Origin: Clostridium sp.
GTDB lineage: Bacteria; Bacillota; Clostridia; Lachnospirales; Lachnospiraceae
Length of the DNA: 64,000 bases
Assembly: GCA_023664385.1 (NCBI GenBank)
Contig: JAMPFU010000010.1
Location: 1 to 64,000 of the forward strand
Reading direction: 5' to 3'
The position numbers and the translations under genes were made by a program. Below, piece by piece: positions 15,498 through 23,980 of this stretch (positions are counted from its first letter, which is position 1; the number at the start of each line of letters is the position of its first letter). A model generated the notes under the pieces. It saw only the letters and a program-made list of their open reading frames with translations. It was not told the origin of the DNA and did no database searches.

Positions 15498-15625
15498 ATA
15501 TAAGGACATCTGCAACAACAGATGCCCTTACAGGACTACCGATAGACGGTTAGCCCAACAAGTTATTGGCAAAAATAGCCGCACATTTTGTAGGGTTGGC
15601 GGCTATTTTTGCGTCTTATTATTAT
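15498..15625 (+). ncRNA. Candidate type I antitoxin RNA
   Basis: Predicted from the promoter at 15463-15491 to the hairpin at 15569-15612 and the T-rich CGTCTTATTATT after it, giving about 120-130 nt. It holds a hairpin from the near-perfect repeat at 15508-15534. Its last part is complementary to the 3' untranslated region and final codons of the minus-strand toxin gene. A convergent, 3'-overlapping antisense RNA is the arrangement of the TxpA/RatA type I systems in Bacillus. The ends are inferred. Confidence 0.5.
15569..15612. terminator. Shared hairpin between toxin and antitoxin transcripts
   Basis: Perfect 14-bp inverted repeat GCAAAAATAGCCGC (15569-15582) and GCGGCTATTTTTGC (15599-15612), 16-nt loop. 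The toxin stop codon lies inside the right arm. Its own T-runs can act as terminator on either strand. Confidence 0.65.
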
Positions 15626-15701
15626 CTTTACCGATTGAGTATCCTATTCCAAAGCAGGTCAAGCCAAAGCTCAACACCGCAATAAGTCCTAAAATATCCA
15701 T
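15603..15701 (-). CDS. Putative type I toxin, 32-aa membrane peptide
   Basis: The ATG at 15701 is preceded on the minus strand by GGAGGG 9 nt upstream; 32 codons to TAG. The peptide is one hydrophobic helix followed by a charged tail: MDILGLIAVL, SFGLTCFGIGYSIGKD, NNKTQK. This size and layout match the short holin-like membrane toxins of type I systems, which depolarise or distort the membrane when overproduced. The mRNA leader of about 100 nt can sequester the ribosome site: GAGGGCTAA at the site pairs perfectly with TTAGCCCTC near the 5' end (plus 15706-15714 with 15772-15780). A 10-bp pairing between leader and 3' region (15547-15556 with 15774-15783) is also possible. Its own promoter and a convergent antisense promoter flank it. 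Confidence 0.65.
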   Translation of the reverse strand: MDILGLIAVLSFGLTCFGIGYSIGKDNNKTQK

Positions 15702-15809
15702 TGGCTTAGCCCTCCGTTCCCATATTCCCTTGTGGGTTTCTATGTAAACGGAGGGTCACAGTCCCTCCGTAGAGGGCTAACCGCCTACCATCTTGGTAAT
15801 CCCATGAAA

Positions 15810-15838
15810 ATATTAACATACTGCTATAAGTTTTTCAA
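15810..15838 (-). promoter_or_regulatory. Promoter of the type I toxin gene
   Basis: On the minus strand TTGAAA (plus 15833-15838), 17 bp, TAATAT (plus 15810-15815). It sets a leader of about 100 nt before the toxin ATG. A perfect palindrome lies just upstream at 15845. Confidence 0.6.
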
Positions 15839-15844
15839 TTGAAT

Positions 15845-15878
15845 GTACAAATTGTATACCAAACTATACAATTTGTAC
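15845..15878. promoter_or_regulatory. Perfect 14-bp inverted repeat, operator-like
   Basis: GTACAAATTGTATA, 6-bp centre CCAAAC, TATACAATTTGTAC. It is exact over all 14 pairs and lies 7 bp upstream of the toxin -35 element. It is AT-rich without a T-run, so a protein-binding site is more likely than a terminator. No candidate regulator gene is adjacent. Confidence 0.55.
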
Positions 15879-16330
15879 GCTGTTGTAGAGTTTGAGGATG
15901 GACAGCTTGTAAAGGAAAGCAGTTTTTTTAATTACCGAGATATTAGGCGGTATATATGAGTGCTCTTTTTGAAAAGAGCACGGAGCTCTTTTACGGATAT
16001 TCTGACCATTACATACATAAGTCTATGCAGCAGACGGATACGGGGCTTGAAATTGCCCTTTTTCCTTTTGCAGAAATATGCAAACCCCAAACAAATAAAA
16101 ATAGTCAAACAGACCATTTCATGTTATAATAAATCGTCAAGGTTAGAAACTTAGCCGTTGCACTTTGAAAAGATCACATATGATTTGGCTTATGATTTTA
16201 ACCGAATGTCATATACATTATAATTTTCAGAATCTTTTTCAAATGTTTCTACAATGAATCTTTCATCGTCAGATAAAGAATACACCCTAAGATACGAGAA
16301 AAGACGCTGAAATCGAAAGGAAAATTTAAT
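15879..16330. other. Stretch without a convincing gene
   Basis: Plus-strand fragments read as coding (VVEFEDGQLVKESSFFNYRD at about 15885-15945, then a 57-codon frame from ATG 15956 with no ribosome site). They lack starts or ribosome sites and look like pieces of lost genes. No RNA gene or repeat was seen apart from the dyads listed. The chemotaxis gene's ribosome site AAAGGA is at 16316-16321. Confidence 0.5.
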
Positions 16331-16389
16331 ATGAAAAAAAGAAAAACAAGGGGCTTGGTATTCGCACTAAGATTTTAGTACCTACAAGC

Positions 16390-18054
16390 ATGGTAATTAT
16401 CTTACTGTGTGTCGTTATGGGCGTGAATTCTTATCTGCGTACCAAGGAAGGGTTAATCGCCATAGGTGTGGAGGAAGCACAGATGGCGGCAACGATTTCT
16501 GCAAAGACGGTTGACGTGGAACGGCTGAGTAAACTGTCTGTGGGGGATGGACAAAGCGGGGAATATCAGGCATTGTTCAATGCCATGTGCAGCATTAAGG
16601 AGGATTGCGGGATTCAATATCTGTATACACTGTATACGGATGGAAAGAAGGTATTTTATGGAGTTGATGCAGACAATACGGCAAACCGTCATGCGTTTGG
16701 CGATACATTTGAAGTGACCTATCAGGAATTAAAATCTGTTTTTGATGGGGAAATGTATGTGCAGGATTATATCGATTCTACTGATGATGGTGATTTGATT
16801 TCGGCATATATGCCGCTTGCCGACAGTGACGGCAATGTGGTGGGAATTATAGGCTGCGATTATGATGCATCAGGAGTGGTAGAGCGTTTGGACACAGCTT
16901 TGCAACGGGTCATACAAATTTCACTCGTATGCCTGCTGCTTGCTTTGGCTGTGCTGAATCTTATGGTCAGCCTGGTTATAAAAAAATTACATATGGTGGA
17001 TGGCAAAATTTATGAGCTGGTACATAATGAAGGCGATTTGACGCAGACATTGGATGTTCATACAGGGGACGAGATGGAAATGATTGCGGAAAATGTCAAC
17101 GATTTGCTGCAGCATATACGGTCGATTATGTTAAATATAGCTGAAAATGCAGAACAGCTAAGAGAAACCTCCCGTGCAACGTCAGATGAATTGTCACATG
17201 CCGAAATAGGAATTACGGACGTATCGGCAGCGATGGAGGAAATGAGTGCGGCAATCGAGCAATCCAGCTCTGCACTTGAGCAGGTAAATGAGGCGACGAA
17301 ACAGGTGTTTGCCGCAATAGAAGAAATTTACGAACAGGCTGAGGACGGCAGGATTTCCTCGGACAAAATTATGAATAATGCTTCACAGGTATATAACAAG
17401 GCAGTGAAGGCAAAGGAAGAAGCTGTCGTTCAGGTTGCTGATATGGCGGAAACTGTCCAGCAAAAGGTTGAAAAGTCCAAGGACGTAGAAAAAATCAGGG
17501 AGCTGACAAAAAACATAATCAACATTACGGAGGAGACAAATCTCCTTGCGTTAAATGCCAGTATAGAAGCAGCCAGGGCAGGAGAAGCAGGCAGGGGCTT
17601 TGTGGTAGTTGCAGACGAAATCGGAAAATTGGCAGCAAATTCTGCGGAATCTGCAACGGCAATTGAAAATGTGACAAACGAGGTAATTCAAACGGTAGAT
17701 GAATTGGCAGAGGAAGCTGAAAAAATGATTCAGTTTATGAACCATACTGCAATCCAAGGCTATGAAAAGCTTTTGGAGACAAGCGAGAGCTATCAGGATA
17801 ATGTTGGAGACATGCAGGGAATGATGCAGCAATTTGCAGCAGAAAGCGAACAGTTAAAGAGCAGCATGAATGACATTAAGGACGCTTTGGACGCTGTAAA
17901 AATAACTGTGTCAGAGTGTGCAACAGGCGTAATGAATGTAACGGAGACAGCAGTGGAATTAACAGGAAATGTCAGCGACATCGAAAAAGAGGCAGATTTC
18001 AATTTGGGAATCGTTGACAAGTTAAATGCTGAGGTCGGAAAATTTAAGCTGTAG
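16390..18054 (+). CDS. Methyl-accepting chemotaxis protein, original start out of frame
   Basis: 554 residues from ATG 16390. The first membrane helix ([15 protein letters not shown]), an extracellular sensor of about 150 residues, a second helix ([20 protein letters not shown]) and a HAMP linker are followed by the signalling coiled coil with the hairpin tip [20 protein letters not shown] and [12 protein letters not shown]. This is the CheA/CheW-contacting receptor layout. Upstream, AAAGGA and ATG (16331) precede a run of seven A. With eight A the protein would begin [20 protein letters not shown] and run straight into this frame; with seven it stops after 15 codons. As written, translation must start at 16390, which removes the N-terminal basic stretch but leaves most of the first helix. 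Confidence 0.85.
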   Translation: MVIILLCVVMGVNSYLRTKEGLIAIGVEEAQMAATISAKTVDVERLSKLSVGDGQSGEYQALFNAMCSIKEDCGIQYLYTLYTDGKKVFYGVDADNTANRHAFGDTFEVTYQELKSVFDGEMYVQDYIDSTDDGDLISAYMPLADSDGNVVGIIGCDYDASGVVERLDTALQRVIQISLVCLLLALAVLNLMVSLVIKKLHMVDGKIYELVHNEGDLTQTLDVHTGDEMEMIAENVNDLLQHIRSIMLNIAENAEQLRETSRATSDELSHAEIGITDVSAAMEEMSAAIEQSSSALEQVNEATKQVFAAIEEIYEQAEDGRISSDKIMNNASQVYNKAVKAKEEAVVQVADMAETVQQKVEKSKDVEKIRELTKNIINITEETNLLALNASIEAARAGEAGRGFVVVADEIGKLAANSAESATAIENVTNEVIQTVDELAEEAEKMIQFMNHTAIQGYEKLLETSESYQDNVGDMQGMMQQFAAESEQLKSSMNDIKDALDAVKITVSECATGVMNVTETAVELTGNVSDIEKEADFNLGIVDKLNAEVGKFKL

Positions 18055-18176
18055 ACTGGTAAAGTTATGGCTTTTATCATATGAGGCGATGAGTAGGTAT
18101 CATGCTATATATGATGAATTTGAAAGGTGTGTAAAAGAATGGTAGGAACCATTTATGGCACTAAGGGAGGGATAAA

Positions 18177-18941
18177 ATGACTGACATGGATATTACCCAA
18201 TCTTTTTATAACGATATGGCATCTCAATATGACAAGCTTTTTCTTGATTGGGAGACTACGATGCGTGAGCAGGCTGCTTTTTTAAGTGGAATTTTCCGAA
18301 ATAACGGATTTGATGATACATCACGAATTCTTGATTGTGCCTGCGGAATAGGAACGCAGGCAATCGGACTTGCTTTGCTTGGCTACAATGTGACGGGTTC
18401 TGATATAAGTGCTGGAGAAATTACGGAAGCAAAGCGGCTGGCAGCAGAACATGGAGCTCGAATTAGTTTTAAACAGGAAGATTTTTGTAACTTGTCAGAA
18501 GCCTTTGCAGAACAGTTTGATATTGTCATTGCAATGGACAATGCTTTGCCACACATGCTTTCATTCCGTGCATTAGAAAACGCCGTTAAAAGTATTATAA
18601 ATCAAATGGGAAATGGCGGTATGTTCATTGCCAGTATCAGGGATTATGATATGCTGTTGAAAGAAAAACCAATATATACAGCACCTTATATACATAAAAC
18701 GGACAAGGGACAGAGAGTTTCATTTCAAACGTGGGACTGGCATGGTGACAATTACAGTTTTACGCAGTATATCATAGACGATGAAGATAAATTGCAAATC
18801 AGCAAATTTGACTGTGAATATAGAGCTGTCCGAAGATCAGAATTTACAAATTTACTGCTTTCCAATGGTTGTAGGGAAGCGACATGGAAAATGCCTGATG
18901 AAACAGGATTTTATCAACCTATTGTAATTGCAAAAAAGTAA
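18177..18941 (+). CDS. Class I SAM-dependent methyltransferase
   Basis: 254 residues. Motif I reads ILDCACGIGTQAIGLALLGY, with the acidic motif II residue in VTGSDISAGEI and a motif IV-like FDIVIAMDNALPHM. The C-terminal part (VSFQTWDWHGDNYSFTQYII) forms the substrate cap, and DNALPH resembles glycine/sarcosine-type N-methyltransferase relatives, but the substrate is unknown. AAGGGAGGG lies before the ATG. It stands alone between the chemotaxis receptor and the toxin-antitoxin pair. Confidence 0.85.
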   Translation: MTDMDITQSFYNDMASQYDKLFLDWETTMREQAAFLSGIFRNNGFDDTSRILDCACGIGTQAIGLALLGYNVTGSDISAGEITEAKRLAAEHGARISFKQEDFCNLSEAFAEQFDIVIAMDNALPHMLSFRALENAVKSIINQMGNGGMFIASIRDYDMLLKEKPIYTAPYIHKTDKGQRVSFQTWDWHGDNYSFTQYIIDDEDKLQISKFDCEYRAVRRSEFTNLLLSNGCREATWKMPDETGFYQPIVIAKK

Positions 18942-19083
18942 TGGGAAATTATGTTCAAAAAAGATAAACAAAATTGCTATGGATAAGAAATATAAAAATT
19001 TACAAATAGAAGAAAATTGATTAACTGTCAAGTATGAATTATTCTATTAATTGAAAGGTAACATTGTGCTGTAATGTTTTTCG

Positions 19084-19112
19084 TTGATTCTTGCAGCATT
19101 CTTGGGTATAAT
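19084..19112 (+). promoter_or_regulatory. Promoter of the type II toxin-antitoxin pair
   Basis: TTGATT (19084-19089), 17 bp, TATAAT (19107-19112), 45 bp upstream of the antitoxin ATG. Confidence 0.65.
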
Positions 19113-19157
19113 TTAAACAGAAATGTGATTGTGTGATAGGGAAAGGATGAGTTATAT

Positions 19158-19406
19158 ATGGCAAGTATATTACCAGTATCAGATTTAAGAAATTATAATG
19201 AAGTATTAAAGAATTGCCAAGTGGGCGAGCCTGTGTTTTTGACTAAAAATGGCAGAGGCAGATTTGTTGTAATGGATATAGAAGATTACGAGCGTGATAA
19301 AGCAGAAAAAAAACTGTTAGAGAAACTGCATGAGGCAGAGGAAGTTGTTAAGGGTGGAAATGGTTGGCTGACAATGGATGAATTAAAAGCCGAGGTTGGA
19401 GTATAA
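19158..19406 (+). CDS. Phd/YefM-family antitoxin
   Basis: 82 residues. The N-terminal Phd/YefM DNA-binding fold is clear: MASILPVSDLRNYNEVLKNC, then GEPVFLTKNGRGRFVVMDIE. The C-terminal part (LHEAEEVVKGGNGWLTMDEL) is the segment that wraps the toxin in this family. Such proteins neutralise the partner and repress their own operon. AAAGGA precedes the ATG. The toxin follows 4 bp later. Confidence 0.9.
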   Translation: MASILPVSDLRNYNEVLKNCQVGEPVFLTKNGRGRFVVMDIEDYERDKAEKKLLEKLHEAEEVVKGGNGWLTMDELKAEVGV

Positions 19407-19410
19407 ATTT

Positions 19411-19713
19411 ATGATGAAATTGCGAATCAATCCAATAGTGGCAGAAGATTTAAAAGCAATTAAGAATTTTATTGCGGAGGATAATGTGGATAAAGCATTA
19501 GAAATAATGCGAGAGCTTTATAAGCAGTTTGAGAACATACAACAATTTCCTCATATCGGTTCTGCTTTATCTAAACGTGTTAGCTTTAAGACGGATTATA
19601 AGTATATAGTGTGGAATGAGTATATTGTTTTATACAAAATTAGTAAAGAGGCTGTTGAAATTTACCGGGTTGTGAATCGGTATCAGGATATTACAAATAT
19701 TTTTAAATCTTAG
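19411..19713 (+). CDS. RelE/ParE-superfamily toxin
   Basis: 100 residues from ATG 19411 (GGAG 9 nt upstream, inside the antitoxin end); an in-frame TTG at 19396 is less likely. The RelE/ParE fold is seen in INPIVAEDLKAIKNFI, PHIGSALSKRVSFKTDYKY and IVWNEYIVLYKISKEAVEIY, ending with RVVNRYQD where catalytic residues of mRNA-cleaving members lie. Whether it cuts ribosome-bound mRNA (RelE) or blocks gyrase (ParE) cannot be decided; the AEDLKAI helix is common to both. Confidence 0.88.
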   Translation: MMKLRINPIVAEDLKAIKNFIAEDNVDKALEIMRELYKQFENIQQFPHIGSALSKRVSFKTDYKYIVWNEYIVLYKISKEAVEIYRVVNRYQDITNIFKS

Positions 19714-19864
19714 CCTATTTTGAGAAGATTTCTTTTTCTGTGGTTTATGTTTGGTGGTTTGACTGTCACCGGCATTGACCTCTAAGCTGCTGAATTATTG
19801 TGCAAAATCCAACATAAAATTTTAATGGAAAGCTATATTGACTTTCCACATAGTGAGGAATCAT

Positions 19865-21007
19865 ATGTTGTATACAATTTTAGATAACATTATAATTATA
19901 ATACTTACCCTCATAAGTCTGCCAACCGGCAAATCACTTGAGCTTCTTATCGTCCTTGCGGGTTTGCTGATGATATTCACGACTTATGAAGCTTTCAATG
20001 AAGAAAAAAGCAGGGCGTTACTTGTCATGGAAATTATTTTTATGACATTGTTTGCCGTGCTGTCAGGCGGCTTTGCAGGCTTTGTTGTTTTCTTTTTTCT
20101 TGATGCAGGCAGGGAATATATGCGAATCATTTTGGGCATGTGTATGTTTTTTGCTACGGCACTGCTTGTATATCGGAACATGACATTTGCAATGGTTATC
20201 GTGGGCATGCTGCTTTTGGCTGTAGGGTTTTTGTTGCTTGTGCTTATCAATCGCCTGATGGAACAGATGGAAAAGAGAAAGCAGCGGGAGAGCGAAAAGC
20301 TTATGGCTTCCCATGTCAGTGAAATGCACGAAAAACGGTTGAATGAACAGCTTGTCATGCAGAATTTTCTGGCAGAGAAAAATGCAAGGCTGGTTGAGAG
20401 AGAAAATATCAGCAGGAATATTCACAATAGCGTGGGACATTCCATAACGGCTGCCATAATGACCTTGGATGCGGCGGATGTTCTTTATGATGTGAAGCCT
20501 GAGGAAGCAAGAAAACGGATGAATGATGCCAACAGCCGTATTCGTGGCAGCTTGGAATCCATCAGGCGGGCGGTACGTGTTTTGGATGAAGAAAATGTAG
20601 AAATATCGGCTGTGGACTTGAAATGTGAGATGGAAATGATTATAAATGAATTTATGATGGACACTGACATTTACGTAGATTGGGATTTCAGGCAGCTTGC
20701 AGACGATATCAATATACCACATGACCATGCAGTGTTTCTCACGGGTGCATTGCAGGAACTGTTGACAAATGGTGTGAAGCATGGAAGTGCAAATGAATTT
20801 GTCGTATTTCTATTGGGAGATACTGCCCATATCAGGCTGGAGGTCTCGGACAACGGGCATAGTGATTTTCGTGCATCAAACAGCAAGGCGAAAATCGAAA
20901 ATGGATTTGGTATCAGGAAGATTATTTCCTATGTGGAAAAATGTGGCGGGAAAACACAATTTGTAAATGAGAATGGATTTAAGAGTGTGGTGGAGTTGTC
21001 TTATTAA
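19865..21007 (+). CDS. Sensor histidine kinase, NarL-system type (HisKA_3)
   Basis: 380 residues from ATG 19865 (GAGGAA upstream). The N-terminal half is five or six hydrophobic helices with short loops, so the signal is probably sensed in or through the membrane. A coiled coil (RLMEQMEKRKQRESEKLM) leads to the dimerisation helix with the phospho-accepting His in ENISRNIHNSVGHSI. The ATPase domain has GALQELLTNGVKHGSA and SDNGHSDF, with a G box NGFGIRKI. It pairs with the LuxR-type regulator 255 bp downstream and probably controls the ABC exporter beyond. Confidence 0.9.
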   Translation: MLYTILDNIIIIILTLISLPTGKSLELLIVLAGLLMIFTTYEAFNEEKSRALLVMEIIFMTLFAVLSGGFAGFVVFFFLDAGREYMRIILGMCMFFATALLVYRNMTFAMVIVGMLLLAVGFLLLVLINRLMEQMEKRKQRESEKLMASHVSEMHEKRLNEQLVMQNFLAEKNARLVERENISRNIHNSVGHSITAAIMTLDAADVLYDVKPEEARKRMNDANSRIRGSLESIRRAVRVLDEENVEISAVDLKCEMEMIINEFMMDTDIYVDWDFRQLADDINIPHDHAVFLTGALQELLTNGVKHGSANEFVVFLLGDTAHIRLEVSDNGHSDFRASNSKAKIENGFGIRKIISYVEKCGGKTQFVNENGFKSVVELSY

Positions 21008-21262
21008 CAATCAGTTCTGTGATTTTTCGGGAAATATGATTATATAATATTTTTGGAATGGTTTTATGAATCGTTTATAATACAAGATGTTTCATGCAAG
21101 ATATCATATTGCTTTATGTACGTTATACATGAGTACCGTTGTAATAATGAAGATGATATAAGTGACATATAAACGGATTTTGTATTATTATGATACGAAT
21201 TGTAATTACAGAGACTTTTCGGAGATGTAAACATGTGGTATGACATAAGAAAAGGAGTTAAA

Positions 21263-21916
21263 ATGTATAAGGTATTACTGGTAGACGATGAGAAGCTTCT
21301 GCTTGACAGCTTGGAAGTTATATTGTCATTTAATAATATGGAAATAGTCGGAAAGGCAAATGACGGAAACGCGGCAATAGGCATTTTGGACGGCATGAAG
21401 GAAAGCTGTGACATAGCCCTTGTTGACCTGAATATGAAGGGGATGGGCGGCATAGAGCTTATACAGATCATGAAAGCAAAATATCCGGAGATTAAGATTT
21501 TGGTGCTGACTACGTTTTACGATGACAAAAATATCACGGAGGCGATAGCAGGAGGGGCAGACGGATATTTGTTAAAGGATAGCGGCAAGGATGTTATCTT
21601 AGGGGCAGTAAATCAGATTATGGGTGGAATTACGGTATTAGACCCAAAGGTTATGACGAGGCTTGCGGCTTTGATGAATCATAATATGGACAGCCGGCAG
21701 AAAGAAAAGGAAGGGAAAATACAGGGTGACTTTTCGGCAGGCATGACAGAACGGGAAAAGGAAATATGTTCCCTGATGACTGAGGGACTGACGAACAGAC
21801 AAATAGCAGAGCGGTTATACATTTCGGAGGGGACGGTAAAAAATTACATTTCCACTATATATGATAAAACGGGGATTCACGACAGGGTGAAGCTGATTGT
21901 GGAATTGAAAAAATAA
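21263..21916 (+). CDS. LuxR/NarL-family response regulator
   Basis: 217 residues from ATG 21263 (AAGGAG 6 nt upstream). Receiver domain with acidic pair VDDEKLL and phospho-Asp in IALVDLNMKGMGG; C-terminal LuxR helix-turn-helix TEREKEICSLMTEGLTNRQI, AERLYISEGTVKNYISTIYD. It is the cognate partner of the upstream kinase. A terminator directly follows, so the exporter genes downstream need their own promoter. Confidence 0.92.
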   Translation: MYKVLLVDDEKLLLDSLEVILSFNNMEIVGKANDGNAAIGILDGMKESCDIALVDLNMKGMGGIELIQIMKAKYPEIKILVLTTFYDDKNITEAIAGGADGYLLKDSGKDVILGAVNQIMGGITVLDPKVMTRLAALMNHNMDSRQKEKEGKIQGDFSAGMTEREKEICSLMTEGLTNRQIAERLYISEGTVKNYISTIYDKTGIHDRVKLIVELKK

Positions 21917-21925
21917 TTACATTTA

Positions 21926-21970
21926 TGACTGTGGTTATATGCATAATATTACCACGGTCACTTTTTTATT
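21926..21970 (+). terminator. Terminator of the kinase/regulator unit
   Basis: TGACTGTGGT (21926-21935) pairs with ACCACGGTCA (21951-21960), with one G-U pair, followed by CTTTTTTATT. Confidence 0.8.
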
Positions 21971-21996
21971 ATGGGGAAATGTAATAAACTACTAAC

Positions 21997-22103
21997 ATTG
22001 TAATATTAGGCAATTGCGAAACTCAACGGTTTCAAAAAGTGAATTATACATTTTGAACAACGTATTAGCTAAAAAAAGTTTCGCAATTACCTAATTGTAA
22101 TAT
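21997..22103. mobile_element. 87-bp palindromic MITE-like element with 10-bp target duplication
   Basis: Terminal inverted repeats TAGGCAATTGCGAAACT (22007-22023) and AGTTTCGCAATTACCTA (22077-22093) match at 16 of 17 positions. Direct repeats ATTGTAATAT flank it exactly (21997-22006 and 22094-22103). The interior is also partly palindromic (TTCAAAAAGTG...CATTTTGAA), so the whole unit can fold into one long hairpin. It codes for nothing. It lies between the regulator's terminator and the ribosome site (22111-22116) of the exporter operon. The parent transposase is not in this window. Confidence 0.75.
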
Positions 22104-22121
22104 CAAAACAAGGAGGACAAA

Positions 22122-23282
22122 ATGAAAACGAAACTGTCGGCACTGAAATTCGTCAGAAATAATAAGAAGCAGGTCTGGGTTATGATAGTGGCAATTGCTT
22201 TAACATTTATGACAATGTATATTATTAATTTTCTGCTTCTTACCACGCAGGAAAGCTTCAAGGAGCTTTTTTTGGAGCAGCCGAAAAAGGTAGCATACAT
22301 ATCCCTTACGCCTGACACCATGGGTGTAGACAAGGAGGATTATGCCTCGGATGAGGAATACAATCTGGCAATTGATACTGCGAGAAACAAAATTATAGAG
22401 GATATAAAAAAGCACGAGGGAATTGAGGATGCGACGCTGACGCAGACATTATCGGCTGTTTATCAGGGAATAGTCGGGAATGTCGGATATGATTTTCCGT
22501 TGCTCGAAAAAGAAGAAATCCCAACATTTTTAAATCATATGGAGGCGAGGCTCATAGAAGGAAGGCTGCCTGAGGGAGACGGAGAAATTCTTGTGGATGA
22601 AACCGTTTTAAAAAACCAAAAAATGAAAATAGGCGGATATTTCAATGAACAGAGCTTTGGTCGGACATTTCAGGTGGTTGGGGTGCTGGAATCGGAATAC
22701 TTGGTCTGCGTTGGAACGCCTATGGGCTATACAAACTCAGGGTGGTACATTGTAGTTTTATGTGATGAGGCAAATTCGGACATGACAAAGCTGCTTTCTG
22801 ATATTGGAATTACGCCTACAGAAAATGATACGATTTTTGATGTACCTTCTTGGGCTGACATGTATAGAAATTTGGTGACGAAAACACTTGATGTGGCACT
22901 GCTTGCAATTTTGATTGTTGTGAGTATCTTTTTGGCAATCTCAATCCTTGTGGCATATGTATCATTTATGCGGAGCAGGGTAAATGAATATTGTCTTTAC
23001 GCATCCATTGGCTTTGGCAGAAAAGATGTATATGGGATGATAATGCGGGAGCTGTTTATTATTTTTGGGAGCAGCATAATAATTGGAGCTGTATTGGCTG
23101 TCTTTGCAATGGTTTTTCTCGGAACCTTTCTTTTGGAGCCGATGGGACTTATTTATAAATATTTCTATCCGAAACATCTGCTTCAGATATTGGCAGTGTT
23201 TGCTGCAATTATAGGAATTTTGCAGATACCGGTAACAGTAACGGTAGGTAAAATAAAAACGATAGACATGATAGAGGAATAG
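22122..23282 (+). CDS. FtsX-family ABC transporter permease
   Basis: 386 residues. An N-terminal helix (VWVMIVAIALTFMTMYIINF), a large extracytoplasmic domain of about 210 residues (MacB_PCD-like, with GDGEILVDETVLKN), then three C-terminal helices (ALLAILIVVSIFLAISILVA, SSIIIGAVLAVFAMVFLGTF, ILAVFAAIIGILQIPVTVTV). This is the FtsX/MacB four-helix design, which drives substrates across or out of the membrane mechanically rather than through a channel. First of three genes; AGGAGG precedes the ATG. By context with the kinase and regulator it may export or sense antimicrobial peptides. Confidence 0.88.
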   Translation: MKTKLSALKFVRNNKKQVWVMIVAIALTFMTMYIINFLLLTTQESFKELFLEQPKKVAYISLTPDTMGVDKEDYASDEEYNLAIDTARNKIIEDIKKHEGIEDATLTQTLSAVYQGIVGNVGYDFPLLEKEEIPTFLNHMEARLIEGRLPEGDGEILVDETVLKNQKMKIGGYFNEQSFGRTFQVVGVLESEYLVCVGTPMGYTNSGWYIVVLCDEANSDMTKLLSDIGITPTENDTIFDVPSWADMYRNLVTKTLDVALLAILIVVSIFLAISILVAYVSFMRSRVNEYCLYASIGFGRKDVYGMIMRELFIIFGSSIIIGAVLAVFAMVFLGTFLLEPMGLIYKYFYPKHLLQILAVFAAIIGILQIPVTVTVGKIKTIDMIEE

Positions 23283-23293
23283 AGGAGGAAGCT

Positions 23294-23980
23294 ATGTTTG
23301 AAATAAAAAATGTAAGTATGATCTATGACATGGATTCGGATGAGAAAATGTATGCCTTAAATGGGGTTGATTTGGTACTGCCTGATAAAGGAATGGTAGG
23401 GATTATCGGACCGTCGGGCAGTGGAAAGAGCACGTTGATGTATTGTATGTCCACGCTTAAAAAGCCTACGGAGGGAACGATTCTTTATAATGGGCAGGAT
23501 ATTACGGCATTTTCTGACAGGCAGAGGGAAAGCTTACGCAGGAATGAATTTGGCTTTGTATTTCAAAAGCATTATTTGGTGCCATATATGACTGCAATGG
23601 ATAACGTGGTTGTCGCAGGGATAAGCAATGATAAGGAAGTAAATGAGAGTGCGGCAGAAATTCTTTCGGCTTTGGGCTTAAAGGAACGGGACTTTCATAA
23701 GCGTCCGTCCAAGCTTTCGGGAGGACAATGCCAGAGAACTGCAATTGCAAGGGCAATCATAAATAATCCGAGGGTTATTTTTGCAGATGAGCCGACAGCG
23801 TCGCTGGACCATGAAAATGCATTTAATGTCATGCGGATTTTGAAAAAATATTCGGAGGACAGACTGGTAATTGTGGTAACCCATGACAGATCTATCCTTT
23901 CGGATGTAGACATGATTGTGGAAATTTGGGATGGAAGGCTTAGTAATGCAAAGCAGGAAAGGAAAAAAGATGAAGAATAA
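23294..23980 (+). CDS. ABC transporter ATPase, LolD/MacB type
   Basis: 228 residues. Walker A GPSGSGKST, Q-loop FVFQKHYLVPYMTAM, signature LSGGQCQRTAIARA, Walker B VIFADEPTASLD and H-loop VVTHDRS are all present. It powers the two FtsX-type permeases on either side. It lies 11 bp after the first permease, and its last codons overlap the second by 11 bp, so all three are one operon. Confidence 0.95.
   Translation: MFEIKNVSMIYDMDSDEKMYALNGVDLVLPDKGMVGIIGPSGSGKSTLMYCMSTLKKPTEGTILYNGQDITAFSDRQRESLRRNEFGFVFQKHYLVPYMTAMDNVVVAGISNDKEVNESAAEILSALGLKERDFHKRPSKLSGGQCQRTAIARAIINNPRVIFADEPTASLDHENAFNVMRILKKYSEDRLVIVVTHDRSILSDVDMIVEIWDGRLSNAKQERKKDEE

Noticed and set aside
15956..16129. 57-codon plus-strand ORF after the type I locus
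   Set aside because: No ribosome site, no recognisable domain and low-complexity surroundings; treated as decayed sequence.
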